Positions 45,704 to 58,072 of a DNA stretch of 64,000 bases are shown piece by piece (within the stretch, counting starts at the first letter, position 1; each line of letters starts with the position of its first letter). A program made the translations under genes and the position numbers. The DNA lies in assembly GCA_003255025.1 (NCBI GenBank), contig QANY01000025.1, positions 62,001 through 126,000 on the forward strand, given 5' to 3'. This DNA is from Datisca glomerata (taxonomy: Eukaryota > Streptophyta > Magnoliopsida > Cucurbitales > Datiscaceae). The notes beneath the pieces were generated by a model. The model worked only from the letters and a program-made list of their open reading frames with translations, was not told the DNA's origin and did not search any database.

Positions 45704-46360
45704 ATGTTAAGTGATATATTTGTCTATAGGTTGGTTTAAGGGTATTACTGTCTTTTTACCTTAACTAACACTTAGTTAGCTGTGAGGTGTTGTATATCTT
45801 AATTAACGTTTGCTATCAATTTTAGTTAAGAAATCTCATATTACTCACCTTCGTCTTCTTCTTCCTCCATTGACTTCACTATTTCTACTTCTTTCCTTCC
45901 TTTTTGATTTTCCTTCATTTTTAGGGTTAAAATGCAAAATACTCAACAAAAAACTTTACAATACACAAGGGATATACCTTGTTAAACCCATGGCACACGT
46001 AGCTCAATCACATGAAGCCAACAAAGACAAGTCACACACTAAAGACTGCTCTAAGCATACCAAATCAAAGTCCCCAAGGCAGTAGGTTACTGGCCAAAGT
46101 AAGGCCTACATAGCTAACAGATACTCTAGCAAGCATAAGCTCATTGGAGCTCCTCAACATCAATCACAAAAAGGCAATAGATTACCTTCGTCATTACTCA
46201 AGTGAAGCTCAATCTCTCTCTCTACATGGCAACGATTCATAATAGAAATATTCCTTCAATTCTTTTGTCAGCTTGTGTAACTAATTTACCATCTTCTTCT
46301 TCATTCTTCGTGTATTTAAGCTTATCATCTTTCTCTGTAATTATCAAGGGGCAGTAATAT
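45704..46360 (+). repeat. Presumed 3' LTR of copia 2
   Basis: Starts TGTTAAGTGATATATTTG right after the polypurine tract. The end is uncertain: a CA near 46360 or earlier. No other LTR of this family is in the window to compare with. Confidence 0.5.
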
Positions 46361-46759
46361 GCAGAAAATTAGTTTTTTATTGAGTTTTCTCAAGGGCAAG
46401 AGGAAGATTAGAGAGACAAACTTTACTGAAAGTAACCCTTACACCTCTGGCTCCAAAAAGAAACACAAGAGAGGTCTGAAGAAAGCTAAAAAGGCAAACT
46501 CGAGGGAGAGTTCTGCTTTCAGTTGGGAAATGGAGCACTAGTATCGACTATATCAGTTGGAACTAATAAATTGTCATATGATAACCGTTTTCTGGTTTTA
46601 AGATGTTTATTTTATCCTGGTTTTTGAAAAAAATATCGTTTCAGTAGCTAGTTTAATTGAGCAAGGATTTTAATTGATAAAGATATTGGTATTTTTAGAT
46701 ATGCTTACTTAATTACTACTGCATGTTTGATAAATAAACTGTTTTATATAAAACTGATA
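46361..46759. other. No gene supported
   Basis: Holds a Lys-rich 60-codon frame (46359-46541, +) with no recognised domain. Could be a leader or LTR of another element; nothing firm. Confidence 0.4.
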
Positions 46760-46930
46760 GTTCCAATGATATGTGGCGCTGAAGTAAATTCTGATTTACT
46801 AACGGATAGTAAACGACTGAAATCTGACTCAACCGATCTAATATATTTGTGGCACTTACGTCTAGGCCATATTAGCGGTGTGAAGATTATTTGAAGTTCT
46901 TGTTTATGAAGATTGAAGAATGCGAAGCTT
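46760..46930 (+). pseudogene. Copia pre-integrase fragment
   Basis: Plus strand reads VNSDLLTDSKRLKSDSTDL, then IYLWHLRLGHISGVKII, the GAG-pre-integrase motif (LWHLRLGHI). Stops follow. Belongs to a copia family different from LTR-B (different flanks). Confidence 0.65.
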
Positions 46931-47764
46931 AAATAAGGATCCTAGCAATTCAGAAAGTCTTTGATACAACAAAAGGTACAAATCGTTTCTACCTCTATTG
47001 AATACGTTTAGACTAAATATGCATGATCGTTACTCTTATGGTTTTAATATTTAATATGATTAAATATTTTTTTTTATATTCTGTGCACAAACCATTCGTG
47101 GTTCATTGATTTTTCTTTAAATTTTAAAATCTGATCATTAAAATCTGATCCAATAGAGTGGCTAAGATCATGAAGGAAATCATGCTTTGTTGAGAAAAGC
47201 CATGGATATAAGATGTTTTTTTCTGTTTCAAAAGACCAAAAGACTTTGTCTTCCCCCGTTTCTCAAAACCAAAACGACACCCCTTTTTGTTTCTTTTTCT
47301 TTGCAGGTAAATACTCACTTGGCAAGCACATGGTCTTTTTTAATCATTCACATATGTTCCAACATAAACTAGTGTCGAGGGGAAAGAATGTGCTTTTTTA
47401 TTCAGGGAGGGAACAACTTGTAATGAAAAATATACTCAGAGTTGGCGGAATAAAAAATGTGAAATTAGTTTGATCACCACTAAAATCAGGCAAAAGTAGT
47501 GGATTAATTAGTGACAAGTTATCAGAAGCTAAGGTTTGAAGTTATGAGAGAAAATATGCTAAAATTATACAACAAGTGCGATATTAGATGGAAAGGTCCA
47601 GCAACTACAAAATAAAATTAAGATTCGAGGGAGAGTTAAGAAAAGCTGCCGCAATCGAGTCTGCTATTTATTATGTAGTTGCTAATAATGGAAGTTCCAC
47701 GAGCTGCTATATGTTGGTGTAGCAACCACGATTTCTAGCAGGGCAACTTTTTTTTAGACCCCCT
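46931..47764. other. AT-rich; no gene supported
   Basis: Short overlapping frames (47124-47473) are low-complexity Phe/Lys-rich and show no family. Nothing else seen. Confidence 0.45.
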
Positions 47765-48740
47765 TGAATTAGATGGGGAGAAATTCTCATTCCAAAATGA
47801 ACGAACTACAACGAGCATAATGATAATCAGCATACACCAACTTAGAAATAAAATCTGAAAACTTATCTGTCCAGCAAAATGAAGACTTTGAAAACAAAGC
47901 AAACTTGGCAAGACTATCACCAATAAAATTTGATTTCCTCCTACAGAAAGAGAACCACTCTAAAAACTCCATCACATTCAGCCAAAATACCTTAATTAAA
48001 TTTAAAACTTCATGCTACGTAGATTGATTCCCCTTCAAGAGTTGGATCATGTTGAAAGAATCCAACTCAATAATAATGTCCAAAAACCCCATCTGTTTGG
48101 TAGCCCTCACCCCCTCCAAGATTGCCGCAACCTCTGCAACCATGGGAAGAAAGTTTCTGCTACTAAACTTTGCAACCGCCAAAAGTGGAACACCAATATT
48201 ATTTCTGATGATCACACCCATCCAAAGCCTCCATCTCCACCGCCACAAGCGGCATACGAGTTTATCTTAATGGTCCCGAAAGGAGGAGGGTTCCACTGAA
48301 TCAAACCCAACCTAGTAGGTTTCATCACTGTCAAATTCGCCCTGACCCTCTCCGAGCAATTAAAATGGTGAAATACCTCAACGAAATCCGAAGCTCTCCT
48401 AATAACACATTAAAAATCTTGATCAGCCGTGCAACAATTTGGTTCTTTCTGTCCACCAAGCCCACGAGAGAGTGATGAAAAGCTCCCAGTCCAATTTATC
48501 ACAAGATTCATTATCATAAATCAGCCTCATCTTCGCATCAGGACTAAATCCTGGAATTTTCCATCAGAATTGGTGAAATTCTAGAAATTCCTTGTTATTT
48601 TATAGAACCAGAGAGCGTAGGTTCTGCAATCCTCCTTTCTCCTGTAAACCGAGCAAAACCCACTAACTGGAACCTCTTTGAGACAGATTCCATGCGGTAG
48701 GAATGATGTGTTTGGAAGATTTCCTCAAAATATGGGAATT
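47765..48740 (-). pseudogene. LINE 3' fragment: zinc-binding RT tail and RNase H
   Basis: Minus strand. About 48700-48610 holds CLKEVPVSGFCSVYRRKEDC then TYALWFYK (zf-RVT: CxxC/...xHALxxC, degenerate). 48248-48015 is RNase H: GVIIRNNIGVPLLAVAKFSS, EVAAILEGVRATKQMGFLDI, IIELDSFNMIQLL, with Glu and Asp of the active site visible. 47975-47787 is the C-terminus: FCRRKSNFIGDSLAKFALFS then WTDKFSDFISKLVYADY. Several frameshifts. This is a 5'-truncated, old LINE copy. Confidence 0.75.
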
Positions 48741-48747
48741 CACGTTT

Positions 48748-50756
48748 TAATATTACATTTTTTTTATAATCAGTTTTTTAAATTATTATTAAATAATTTA
48801 TATAAATATTTAAAAAATTTAAATTTATTAATAAAACTATAATCTTGTATTAGTACGATATGATTAAAATTATAGATAATAAATAAAATTGTCAACAACA
48901 TTTTAAAGTATGAAATCTTTAATGAACCGTTGCTAGTACGATTCACTAAGCATTATGAATGTATGTGATCTAAATCCAGATCATTGATTTGGATAGATAT
49001 CTTAATGAATGTACTTTATATAGTAAGATTATATATGACATGACCGATCTGAATTAATATTTTTATTAACTTACCGTTTATCATAAAAATTTAATACACA
49101 TCAATCTGATGATCATATGTAGATCAGCCTGAATCTTGAGTAGTCATGAACTCCTATGCACGTCTACCTTATCTTTTTATTCACTCGTTAAGGTTTGTTT
49201 GTGAAACAGGCTAGTGACTTTTATTTTGGAGATTTAGTGATATGAATGGTTGACAACATGTTCTTATAAGATTTAGAATCCAAGTTTTTCTAACGGATCG
49301 TATAATGGTTCCCTTAAGTGTTAATTCTGGAACTGATTGGTTATTGAGCTTAAATTTATAATACGATTATAAATTAGTCATTCACTAGTGCATTAATGGT
49401 ACTTAAAGATCAAGAGGTAATTCGAAGGGTAAAACAGAATTACATGAAATGATTATATCAATGGACTACACGTGAACACTCTGTAAATATATTTTATAAT
49501 CTCTAAGAGTGCAATTCCATATTTATGGTGGAGTAATAATGGAATAAATAAATAAAACTATTTAGTTAATAATGTGGTATATTAGATCTTAGGATTATAG
49601 GTCCATGGTCTTCAAGTTACCTCTATACTACGCAGTTTAGGGTGTGAGTATTTTAAGACATGAGAAAATGACTGACTTGCAAAATAAAATTTATTTCTGG
49701 GATAAGTATAATGAGATAATTATGTGTGATTAATTAATTAATTAAGAATTAATTAATTAAATTATTTAGATTAATTTTCAGAAATCATATATAAATTAAT
49801 TTTCTGATTATCGAAAAGTGAGACAGAATGTCTAATTTATGAAATTAGATAATTATAAATTATTACTAGATAATAATTAAATTCACTAAATCTGTTAGTT
49901 GTGAACTAACAGATAAGTTATTTGGATTGGGATGATTTGATAATTTGATTTTGATTTAACTAATATGTAGTTATTTATCTGATTAAAAAAAATTTAATTT
50001 GTAGTAATTGTCATGTGTCAATCACTGATTGAGAATGAGAGATTGACATGAATTACTGTAGTGTCACGTGGCACTGCAGTAGGAGGTATGCAATACTGTA
50101 GTACACACGACTTTACAGTAGTGTCGTGACACAGTGTCATGAGTGAGGCACTGTGATAGCTCACGGCACACTGTAATGCCGTGTGTCACTGCAGTTGTGC
50201 ACAAATTGCAGTGAGTCTCATTACAATGATAATTTTAAAATGAAATATTAGTTCGAGTTTATCTCTAAAAAATCTGATGAGCCTAAAAATTATATATAAA
50301 TACTATTCTAATGGCCTTGGTGCTGGATCAATTGAGAATTATTGATCAGAGTATTGAGAACACAATTGTTATCAAAGTTAAAATTCTCTGTGATTTAAAG
50401 TTGATCAAAAACTCTATGAGAATAATCATCGTATTCTCTTAGAGTATTGTCTCTCTAAATTAATCATTATCAGTAAATCTCTTGATCTCATATGTTAAGT
50501 ACATCTAGGGACAGAAACGAGTCTTTGATTTATTTTACGTGTTCACACACGTTCTAATACGTTTGAGGATTGACTTGAAATATCTTGGTGTGAATCTCGA
50601 AGTCCTTTGTTCGTGGGAAAGCAAGATCGTTGGTTAGTAAAGACGCTTGATTTAAACTACAAGAGATATATATTTTGCATCCATGTATGACCTCGATTTG
50701 ATATATAGATATATAATGGATCGTATTGAAAAGTATTTTCAATAAAAAGTTTTTTT
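48748..50756 (+). repeat. 5' LTR of copia family B, copy 1
   Basis: Homologous in inverted orientation to 58073-60059 over nearly its whole length; shared marks include GTGTGxxxACGTAxAATAAATCAA, GAGTAGTCATGAACTCCTATGCA and AATTATTxTTxAATAATTTATATAAAT. The first 50-60 bp of the LTR (TGTTGGGGG...) seem lost against the LINE fragment. A PBS follows directly. The CACTGTAGTG-rich core is at 50045-50225. Confidence 0.8.
50045..50225. repeat. Cluster of short palindromes (CACTGTAGTG, CACGTGGCACTGCAGT) within LTR-B
   Basis: About 180 bp made of repeated and inverted words ACTGTAGT, TGTCACGTGGCAC, CACTGCAGT and GTGTCGTGACACAGTGTCATGA. The same block, rearranged, is in copy 2 at 58610-58740. It could fold into a branched structure in the transcript. 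Confidence 0.75.
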
Positions 50757-50766
50757 TATCAGAGCC
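50757..50766 (+). other. PBS of copia family B, copy 1
   Basis: TATCAGAGCC, the core of the initiator tRNA-Met-type PBS (TGGTATCAGAGCC), immediately after the LTR. The leading TGG is replaced by T residues. Confidence 0.7.
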
Positions 50767-52800
50767 AGGTTTTTATTTTATTTATGTATTAAATGTTATG
50801 TGAGTTTTCTTACAATATTCATAATAATTATTTTTTGAATGTATGGTTAAATAATTGATTGTTAATTGTATGATGATTATTGGTTTAGGCTTTGTTCTTT
50901 ATTTTTTTTCTTAGATCTTGTGTGAGCATTTTTGGGGTGTAGGAATTTTTAAAATTTTATTTTAAATATTATATTATAATTATTATGATCACTTGAAAAT
51001 GAAGAACGCACGAGATGAACGAGGAAGAAGAGAAAAATAAGAATTCCTACGGAATTCCGGTGCCGGCTCTGTAAAATTGGTTTTTCAATGTTGGTGCCAC
51101 CGGTGTTCCAGCGGCAAGCTCACTGGAAAATTGGTGTCGGCAGCGGCGATGCCGTGATTAACGACAATGGGTCCAGCTAGCGGCGGCTGAGGTTGGCCGT
51201 CGGTGATGGGCGACGGTGGTAGAGTCCTATCGTTGATAGCAAGTGTTATCATAACTAGGAAAGTTTCGTAGATACTTTGATACCAACTTACCCTATCACT
51301 GCAGAGTTTTATGAAAACTCTAACTCTATCTTTTATCTTTGAAATTAATGTAATTTCAAAATTAATGTTTAATTTAAAATTCTATGAAAATTAAAAATTA
51401 ATTGATTGATTAGTTTTGACCCAAATTTAACTAAGTCAGTAAATTGTTTTTTGACTAAGTTAAATTCAAAAGATAATTATAGATATTTATTAATTAAAAA
51501 ATAGTTTTTCTAATTAAAAGAGTTTTGATTCAAAGCTTGAAAATTATGAAGATGGATATCAGGTGGTGAATGATCTATTTTTGAAATATGTTATCTTGAA
51601 GTCCTCTTTGTAATTTTTATTTCTTTATTTCAATGGTTGTAAATTAGAAATACTCAATAGTCACTCGGTCCATTATTATTTTATTTAATTATTAAATAAT
51701 TATTTATTCATATGGTTGATAACATGACCATGCATTAGTCGATCACATGTCATACATAAAACCCCACATAGTTTTACTTAGTCATGCATCTCATTAAAAG
51801 AAACTTGTTTTATTAGGATTGTCCTAATGTGTTTATGTGAATTACTTTACGAAATCAATTGCATGTAAACTGGTAGATTTTAATAAGTTAAAACTTGATA
51901 GTGACACTACTCTAAAGGCTATAGTAACATTTAGAATAATCGATTTTATTAAAAGAGTTTTATTAATGTTTGATGAATGTAATGAATTTGTTATTCAAAG
52001 TTCACCTAACTATGACTTAGGCTCTTTGTAAGATTAAATGAACTTAGACCAATAAGATTTAATTAACTGTTAATTTCACATTCACAGGTTTATTATTTTA
52101 ACTAGTATTTAATTTGAAATTAATTGATTAGTTAAAATAGAAAAGTATTATCCTAAAATAGTGAATGAGAGAAAATTGACATCTCAATGTAATCTATGGT
52201 CTCCATTATTAGTACAACGCCGTGAGTTACAGTAAAAGCCTTGGGATGGCTTTGTTTTCATCTCTCTAAGTAAGGTTTCGAGCTGTATCAATATCAAGAT
52301 TGAATTTTTTAAGAAGATATGACTAAGTGATGTAGTTTAGTTTTGACCGATCTCAAGGTGACTTATTCTAAATCAAGTCATGGAATCCAAAATAATGGGT
52401 TACAATCACAAAGTCACAATTAAGCTTTCATGTGGATAATTATGACTTGATCGAATAAGCGAGATACCTTATTGTTAAAAGAGAAAATATGAGATATTTT
52501 AAGTTTTAATTAATAAGGATGAGAATATCTTATAGAGAGTCTAAGATTAATCTGATTGACCCCAAGACAGCACACTAATCATTAGATTATTTTATCATGA
52601 TTAGTAAATGTTAAATTTATGTGTTTTAATGTTGCATTCATGTATCACTTTTATTTTTTGAATTCTGGATATTTTTCAATTATATTGAATTATGTATGTT
52701 TATCTTTCAATTATAATTATGTCTATCATGGGCAACCATGTTACTTCTTTACTTGAATGGTGATAATTTCTAAAGATGTAAGTCGAATTTAAATTTGATG
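50767..52800 (+). other. Leader region of copia family B, copy 1; no coding frame
   Basis: About 2 kb between PBS and gag. Includes a GC-rich part (51050-51230) with GGCGGCGGC-type words, unlike the rest. The frame at 51837-52031 has no recognised product. Confidence 0.5.
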
Positions 52801-53774
52801 CTAATTTGTGGGAATCATAAGTTTGTTCTTACATAGAAATGTACTGAGGTGCCTAGTGGCAATGCCCCTAAAAATGTTATGGACAAGTTTGATGCTTGGA
52901 TTCAATCTAACAACAAACCGAAGTGTTATATGCTTGTGAGCATAAATGATGTTCTGAGAACCAATGATGAAAGTATTGAGTCTGCCAATGAGAATATGGA
53001 ATCTACATGCGATGTAAGAGTTTCGAGCTGAAAGAGAAAAGTAAATATGATTTACTTGTTCTTGAAACTTGCACAGTGAAAAATAATTCATAATCCTAGA
53101 TAGTTGATTCAATGGCCACTAACCATATACGTTCTTCTTTGCAAGATACTTGATTCGTAAAGAAAGTTTACTAATGGAGGTACGCTTGTTTCAGTAAAAG
53201 CATTGGGGACATCTCGTTTAAATTTTAGTAATAATTAACTTGTTTTGATCAATGTTTAATTTTATTCCTGGATTTTTTAGAAATTTGATTTCTTCATCCT
53301 TATTGCATGAACAAAATTCTAGTGTTTCTTTTGGTAATAATATGATTATTATTTCTAAGAATAGAATCAATATTTGTCATGTAAGAGTTTCATGGACTGT
53401 ATATGCTAAATCGACTAGAAGTGCATTAAATAATTCTGAATGATTTAAAGTAGCAAATCCTAAAAGTGATAAACGACAAAGAATTTTTCATGATAATGAT
53501 AGCACATATCTAAGATATCTTAGGTTGTGATATATTAATCTAGATAGGTTAAATATGTTGACAAGACATGGTGTTTTGAGAGAATTAAAATTTGAGACTA
53601 TTCCTGTTTATGAATCCTGTTTAGATGGTAAAATGATCAAGAAACCTTTCACAAGAAAGGTCAAAAAGACAAAAAATCACTTGAGCTAGTATATAGTGTT
53701 GTCTGTGGACCGATCAATGTATAAGCTAGAGATGCGTATGAATATTTTTTCACTTTTATTGACGGTTACTCTAA
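52801..53774 (+). pseudogene. Copia B copy 1: gag, protease and pre-integrase remnants
   Basis: Gag at 52849-53031: NAPKNVMDKFDAWIQSNNKP, KCYMLVSINDVL (usual AxxxYxLxSxSDVL). Protease region about 53090-53150: IVDSMATNHIRSSLQDT (usual WIVDSGATNHI); the catalytic triplet is DSM. Pre-integrase about 53490-53770: LRYLRLxYINLDRLNML, VYESCLDGKMIKKPF, LELVYSVVCGPINV and EYFFTFIDGYS. The last is the integrase start, and coding is cut at 53774. Same family as copy 2 at 60-63 kb. Confidence 0.75.
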
Positions 53775-53960
53775 GCCACGCGCCCACGCTTGGCCCGCGC
53801 ATGTGTCGTGATTACTAACATGATGTTTTGGTAAACCCTCCAAATAAATAATTTAATTTTATTTAGAACCCTACAGTTCCATATCTTTGCCCACCAACTA
53901 CGCCCCCTATCAGGTATAGAGGAAGATGTTGGTCCCAGAAAATCTTGCATGATGTGAATA
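53775..53960 (-). pseudogene. LINE zinc-binding RT tail fragment
   Basis: Minus strand: RGRSWWAKIWNCRVLNKIKL, then FIWRVYQNIM, the zf-RVT pattern of plant LINEs (WWxxIWxLKVPxKIKxFLWRxxxNxLP). The frame reaches the copia junction at 53775 with ARAKRGRVA. The rest of the LINE is absent. Confidence 0.65.
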
Positions 53961-54189
53961 AAGGGGTAAAACGTAATTTCCCCTAGAGAAGGCCCTACTC
54001 TTTGGGTGGGTGGGGGTGCATTTTCAGCTTCCTGCTTCGTCGATCTTCTATCAACGACGACGACGACCAACTGTAGCGGCTCGAGTCTGGCCAGCTGTGA
54101 AGACAGCTGGTGTGTCTCATGTATTTCTCGTTCGGCTCCCTGTTGGTTCCTCTATTCCTGTCTCTTGGCTTCCTTTTGGAACTTTGGTC

Positions 54190-54221
54190 TCCCTCCCTCC
54201 CTCCCTCCCTTCCTCCCTCCG
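54190..54221. repeat. (CTCC)n microsatellite
   Basis: CTCCCTCCCTCCC... about eight tetramer units with one interruption (CCTTCC), inside a CT-rich tract. Confidence 0.9.
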
Positions 54222-54670
54222 GGTGTAATCTGTTGTCTGGTTATTTTGCAAAAGAATACTTATTTTCCTCCATTTTTTCCCATTTCATTTTCCTTGACCT
54301 TCAGCAATAGCATCGTTGCCCATTTTGCACATCTGGTTATTTCCCCAGCTTCTGTAATGGAACGAAAGAAGGTTAAAACTTGTTGATTTTGTTTTCATTG
54401 GGAAACCCTTATAGTGGAATTCGTTCGATGAGCTCATTAATTGAGGGCATAGATCTAATTCATCACACAACTAACTGTCAAAGATATGATAGCTTGTTGC
54501 CTGATACATTTCGGTTACAGTCGTTCTCCTGTATATTTAGCTTGTTGCATGATACATTTCTATTATGTCTACTCAAAAAATTGTGTCCCCATCTGATGAA
54601 ATACTAAGATTTCAAGTTATTAAAGAAAGAAGTTGTTTTATGCTAATAGTTTCGTGTTGTTAGCAAGATT

Positions 54671-54980
54671 TAATAACTTCTTTTGTGTTAATATCTTAGT
54701 TTGCCATGCTCATAGGTCCTGCAATTTATTTGTTGGTGGTCACACAAAACTAACCATTGTTTCAGTTTTTTGCTGTATTTGATTTAATGTGCTTTCTCTT
54801 GATGATTTTAATATGATGCTTATTAATAACTTCTTTTGAGTTAATATCTTGATTTGTCATGCTCATAGTTCCTGCAATTTATTTGTTGATGGTAACACAA
54901 AGCTAACCATTGTTTCGATTTTTTGCTGTATTTAATTTAATGTGATTTATGTTGATGTTTTTAATATGGTGCTTATTAAC
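54671..54980. repeat. Two tandem copies of a 153-bp unit
   Basis: TAATAACTTCTTTTG starts at 54671 and 54824. Both copies share GCTCATAG, TCCTGCAATTTATTTGTTG, CTAACCATTGTTTC and end near ATGGTGCTTATTAA. Differences are scattered. Confidence 0.85.
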
Positions 54981-55890
54981 TCTTGTTAGCTAATTTTTTT
55001 GATATTATTTTGTTATTGGATTTTATTCTTTTAAATAAAAAGGCAAAATAAAAAAAAGATTTTGAATGTTAATTTCAATATCAATTATTCACATATACAT
55101 TTTCTTCATATAATTCATCTATTTAAGTCAATGTCTCTTAATTTTCCCAAGCTCATATATTTTCAATAATTGATATGATAAATGTGACTTGGTAGCTAAA
55201 GAGAACTACACTAAGGGGTTGTTTGGTATAAAATTGTGAGTAAATGATATCCGAAATAAGATTGTTGGAATGTATATGTCCGATAAATTAAGATTACTTT
55301 GTTAACTCTTAGGAATGTTATTATTTAATTGTGAGAATGAAATGTAGAAGTGAATGTTATAATTATAATGATCCATTTTCAATTTTACTGTTGAACGAAA
55401 TTATATTTATAATGATCCATTTTCAATAGTCAAGAATTCTTGACGATATGGGGTTGGAACAACCTATATATAGTTGCATTTAGTTTGATAACTTTTTTGT
55501 TTACCAAAAGAAATTACAGAAACTACCTTAAAACACTAATCATTAGTAACCTCCTAAATACAATTAAAGCTAAAACAATAAAAATTTGGATATTTAGCAA
55601 AAAAATAGGTACCAAAAACTAGCTACATGAAATAAAAAGATAAAATGACAAAAATAAAAAATAAAAAAATTTAGAATTCTTGCGTTAATATATAAGTTAT
55701 AAAAGGTGTTGGAGACTTTGCAAGGATGCAATGGTAATTAGAAGACCAATTCCCAACCCTATAATAGTGTGCCCTAACAAGCGGCGTGGGCTCTTTGGGG
55801 GTGTGTGGTTGAATCAGAAATAGGAGAGGGTTATGTTTCATCTCGATCATCTGTTCTGAAAAATGGATGGTTGAGATTGTATGATCGATC

Positions 55891-57721
55891 AGTTTTAAAG
55901 TTAATTAAAATCAAGTTTGAATCACGAATGGTTCGTGGACAGATAAAAAAAATTTCAATTAACTTATTTAATCTAATTAAATAACTTAAAACCAATTCAC
56001 GTGTGATCATGCATAAACGATATTTAAACGAATAGATAAATGTTAGAAACTTTTTCACCTTCGCGATGTATTAGAGAATTTCTGAATTGGTGGAATCCTT
56101 TTGATCGTTCTTTCACGTTCTTCAAACTTCAAGATCCAAATATTCAAGCTTGATCTTCAAGAACAAATTTTCCAAATTTCTTCATACAATAACTCACTCG
56201 TTAATTTCAGAAATACATCTCACGAGAATTTTGTGTAGGGAGAGGAGAAAACTTTTTTTTTCTGTATGATCACATACTTGATTGAAGTGATTCAATTGCA
56301 ATCAAATTGCTCTCTCACATATATATAAAAGATAATTTTCAGAATTTACAAATATACCCATAATTTGAAATTGCAAAAAATCCACCCCAACAAGCTTGGC
56401 CAAAAGTTTATGTATATCCTCAGTGTTTGAGTTCTATCGAAATTTATCAATCTAATTGATTAATCTAATTGATCATTATAAATTGATTAATTAATTTATT
56501 TTTATTTATTAATTATCTAATAATTAGAAAATAATAAATTAATTAATTTCAATACAATTAATTACATTTAACCAATTAAGTTACATCACCCATCCCATAT
56601 GGGTGTAGGAAATACACCTTGACACCAAAATATATTTTGGTCCAACTTATATCATTTCTTCAATTCATGTTCTCGTAAGCTATTTCTGAGACCAATGGAT
56701 ATACATGAATAAAGCTATATGATTCAAATACCTGACAAATTTATCTCTATAAATTCCTGACTTATTTAATCCTGACATCATACGATTCCATAATATGTTC
56801 GATGCCGAATGAACTCTCGATTCATACGCGCTACATTTTCTGTTGGTGTAAATAAACTATTTTATTTTCACGGTCCACAAAATATTTAACATAATACCCA
56901 TCGTGAATATCAGTAACAAGAGTAAAATATAAAATTATCATTTTACCCCTATTGTTATTATTTCCTTAAGTCATTTATTGATTGTGACTAAGAAAAACAT
57001 AATAGTGAATTGTCTTGTACAATTCACAAGTCTTAATCAATGACTCAATTCATTGAATACTTGACAGGTAAATTTATTCACACACCCATCAATAGAGCAT
57101 AAGGTGATATTGTTGCTTTCGCAATCCAACCACGAATTTTTATATCTGTGAATCACGAAACTCCAACATAGTTAAATTACAATCCCAACAGCTGATATAT
57201 TGTCTGTCAATTCGAACTCACTCCTTTGACATATCAAATATCATAACCAACTACGTCAAGCTACGTATTCACCTCAGGATTAGGTAATTATAAATTACCC
57301 TTAAGGTGTAAGAATTAGATTTAGAGCTAGGTAAGTGGTTTTATGCTCTAAACTAATTTGTTATCGGTCTATTCAACATGTTTCATAACATGTCTAGGTT
57401 AACCATTTGAGTCTCCACTCCCATGCCCTAACTGATATTCATTGGTTCAACCTAATAGTCATAATCAGATTCGATTGCCTAGTCGATCCTGATACTGCGA
57501 ATATCGTTCTAAACTATCTCAGAAGAGTTCATCGGGAGACACTCCTGTCTCCACTCTTATTTCATTGATAATAGTTTTGGGACTTGAGTAATTTATAAAC
57601 ACACTTTAATCTGAGTAAAACTTTCATTTATTCATAAAGATTCAATAATACAAATATCTGAGAAATAACTAAATACAAATAAATAGTTATTACACGCTAT
57701 TTTATGAACATATTCCATCAG
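55891..57721 (-). repeat. LTR family A, copy 2 (apparent solo LTR)
   Basis: Same order and orientation as 6436-8334: minus strand starts TGATGGAATATGTTCATAAA and ends about TTAACTTTAAAACTG. No PBS beyond the end and no polypurine tract before the start were seen. Shared blocks include AGTGGAGACTCAAA(T/C)GGTT and AACATGTTATxAAACATGTT. Confidence 0.75.
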
Positions 57722-58072
57722 AGATTTGACAACAGGTCAGGAAAAAAAAAGAAAAAAAAGGATTAAAAAACTGGAACGAATTTACCATGAATTCTTGGGT
57801 TGAGTCACGAACTAGGTCGCTCTCTTTAAGAAGTATCGTGGCTTTGTCCAAAGTGTTCAAGCAGTTCGTCAACCCCGGCGTCCCTAGGATAAAACAACCC
57901 AGATCACCTTTGTCTCGAATCTCCTATGCACCAAAGAAGACTGGAAAACTTTTGGTAACTGCGGCGCGTGCCCAGTAAAAGCGTGGGCGCGTGGCCCTTT
58001 TAACAATTTAAACTTTTAATAAAGATCGAATATTTTTCAATAAAAATAAACATGCGCAATGCTACAGTTTCC
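57722..58072 (+). other. Short unassigned segment between LTR-A and LTR-B
   Basis: An A-rich tract (57742-57768) is followed by an open frame from ATG 57787 to 57978 (MNSWVESRTRSLSLRS...) with no recognised domain. It ends in GCGTGGGCGCGTGGC (57981-57995), part of a 17-bp inverted repeat with 53775-53791. Confidence 0.4.

Larger units (their letters stand above)
43393..46360 (+). mobile_element. Copia element 2: 5'-truncated, integrase end to 3' LTR
   Basis: Coding begins abruptly within integrase at about 43393. RT and RNase H follow, then a polypurine tract (AGTTTGAAGGGGTA, 45691-45704) and an LTR starting TGTTAAGTGATA. This is the best-preserved RT in the window, with a long open frame, and so probably the youngest copia fragment here. 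The 5' half is missing. Confidence 0.75.
53961..55890. other. Mostly non-coding AT-rich DNA with simple repeats
   Basis: A GC-richer section (54000-54230) looks like a 5' UTR or promoter (GACGACGACGACC, CT-rich tract) but no protein frame follows. After 54400 it is AT-rich. Frames at 54006-54607 are shadows of low complexity. GGGGTTGTTTGGTATAA at 55216 resembles a MITE start. Simple repeats are listed separately. Confidence 0.45.

Noticed and set aside
46359..46541. Lys-rich 60-residue protein
   Set aside because: No family, no promoter or homologue visible; lies in or next to a copia LTR. Noted only as part of a gap.
54006..54386. 126-codon plus-strand frame near 54.0-54.4 kb
   Set aside because: Runs through a (CTCC)n tract giving Pro/Ser repeats; no domain or start context, and it overlaps a LINE fragment on the other strand.
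53775..57995. A 4.2-kb DNA transposon bounded by the 17-bp inverted repeat
   Set aside because: The flanks do not carry a matching target duplication, the copia reading frame does not resume after 57995, and the interior is LINE and LTR-A debris. Kept only as a breakpoint observation.
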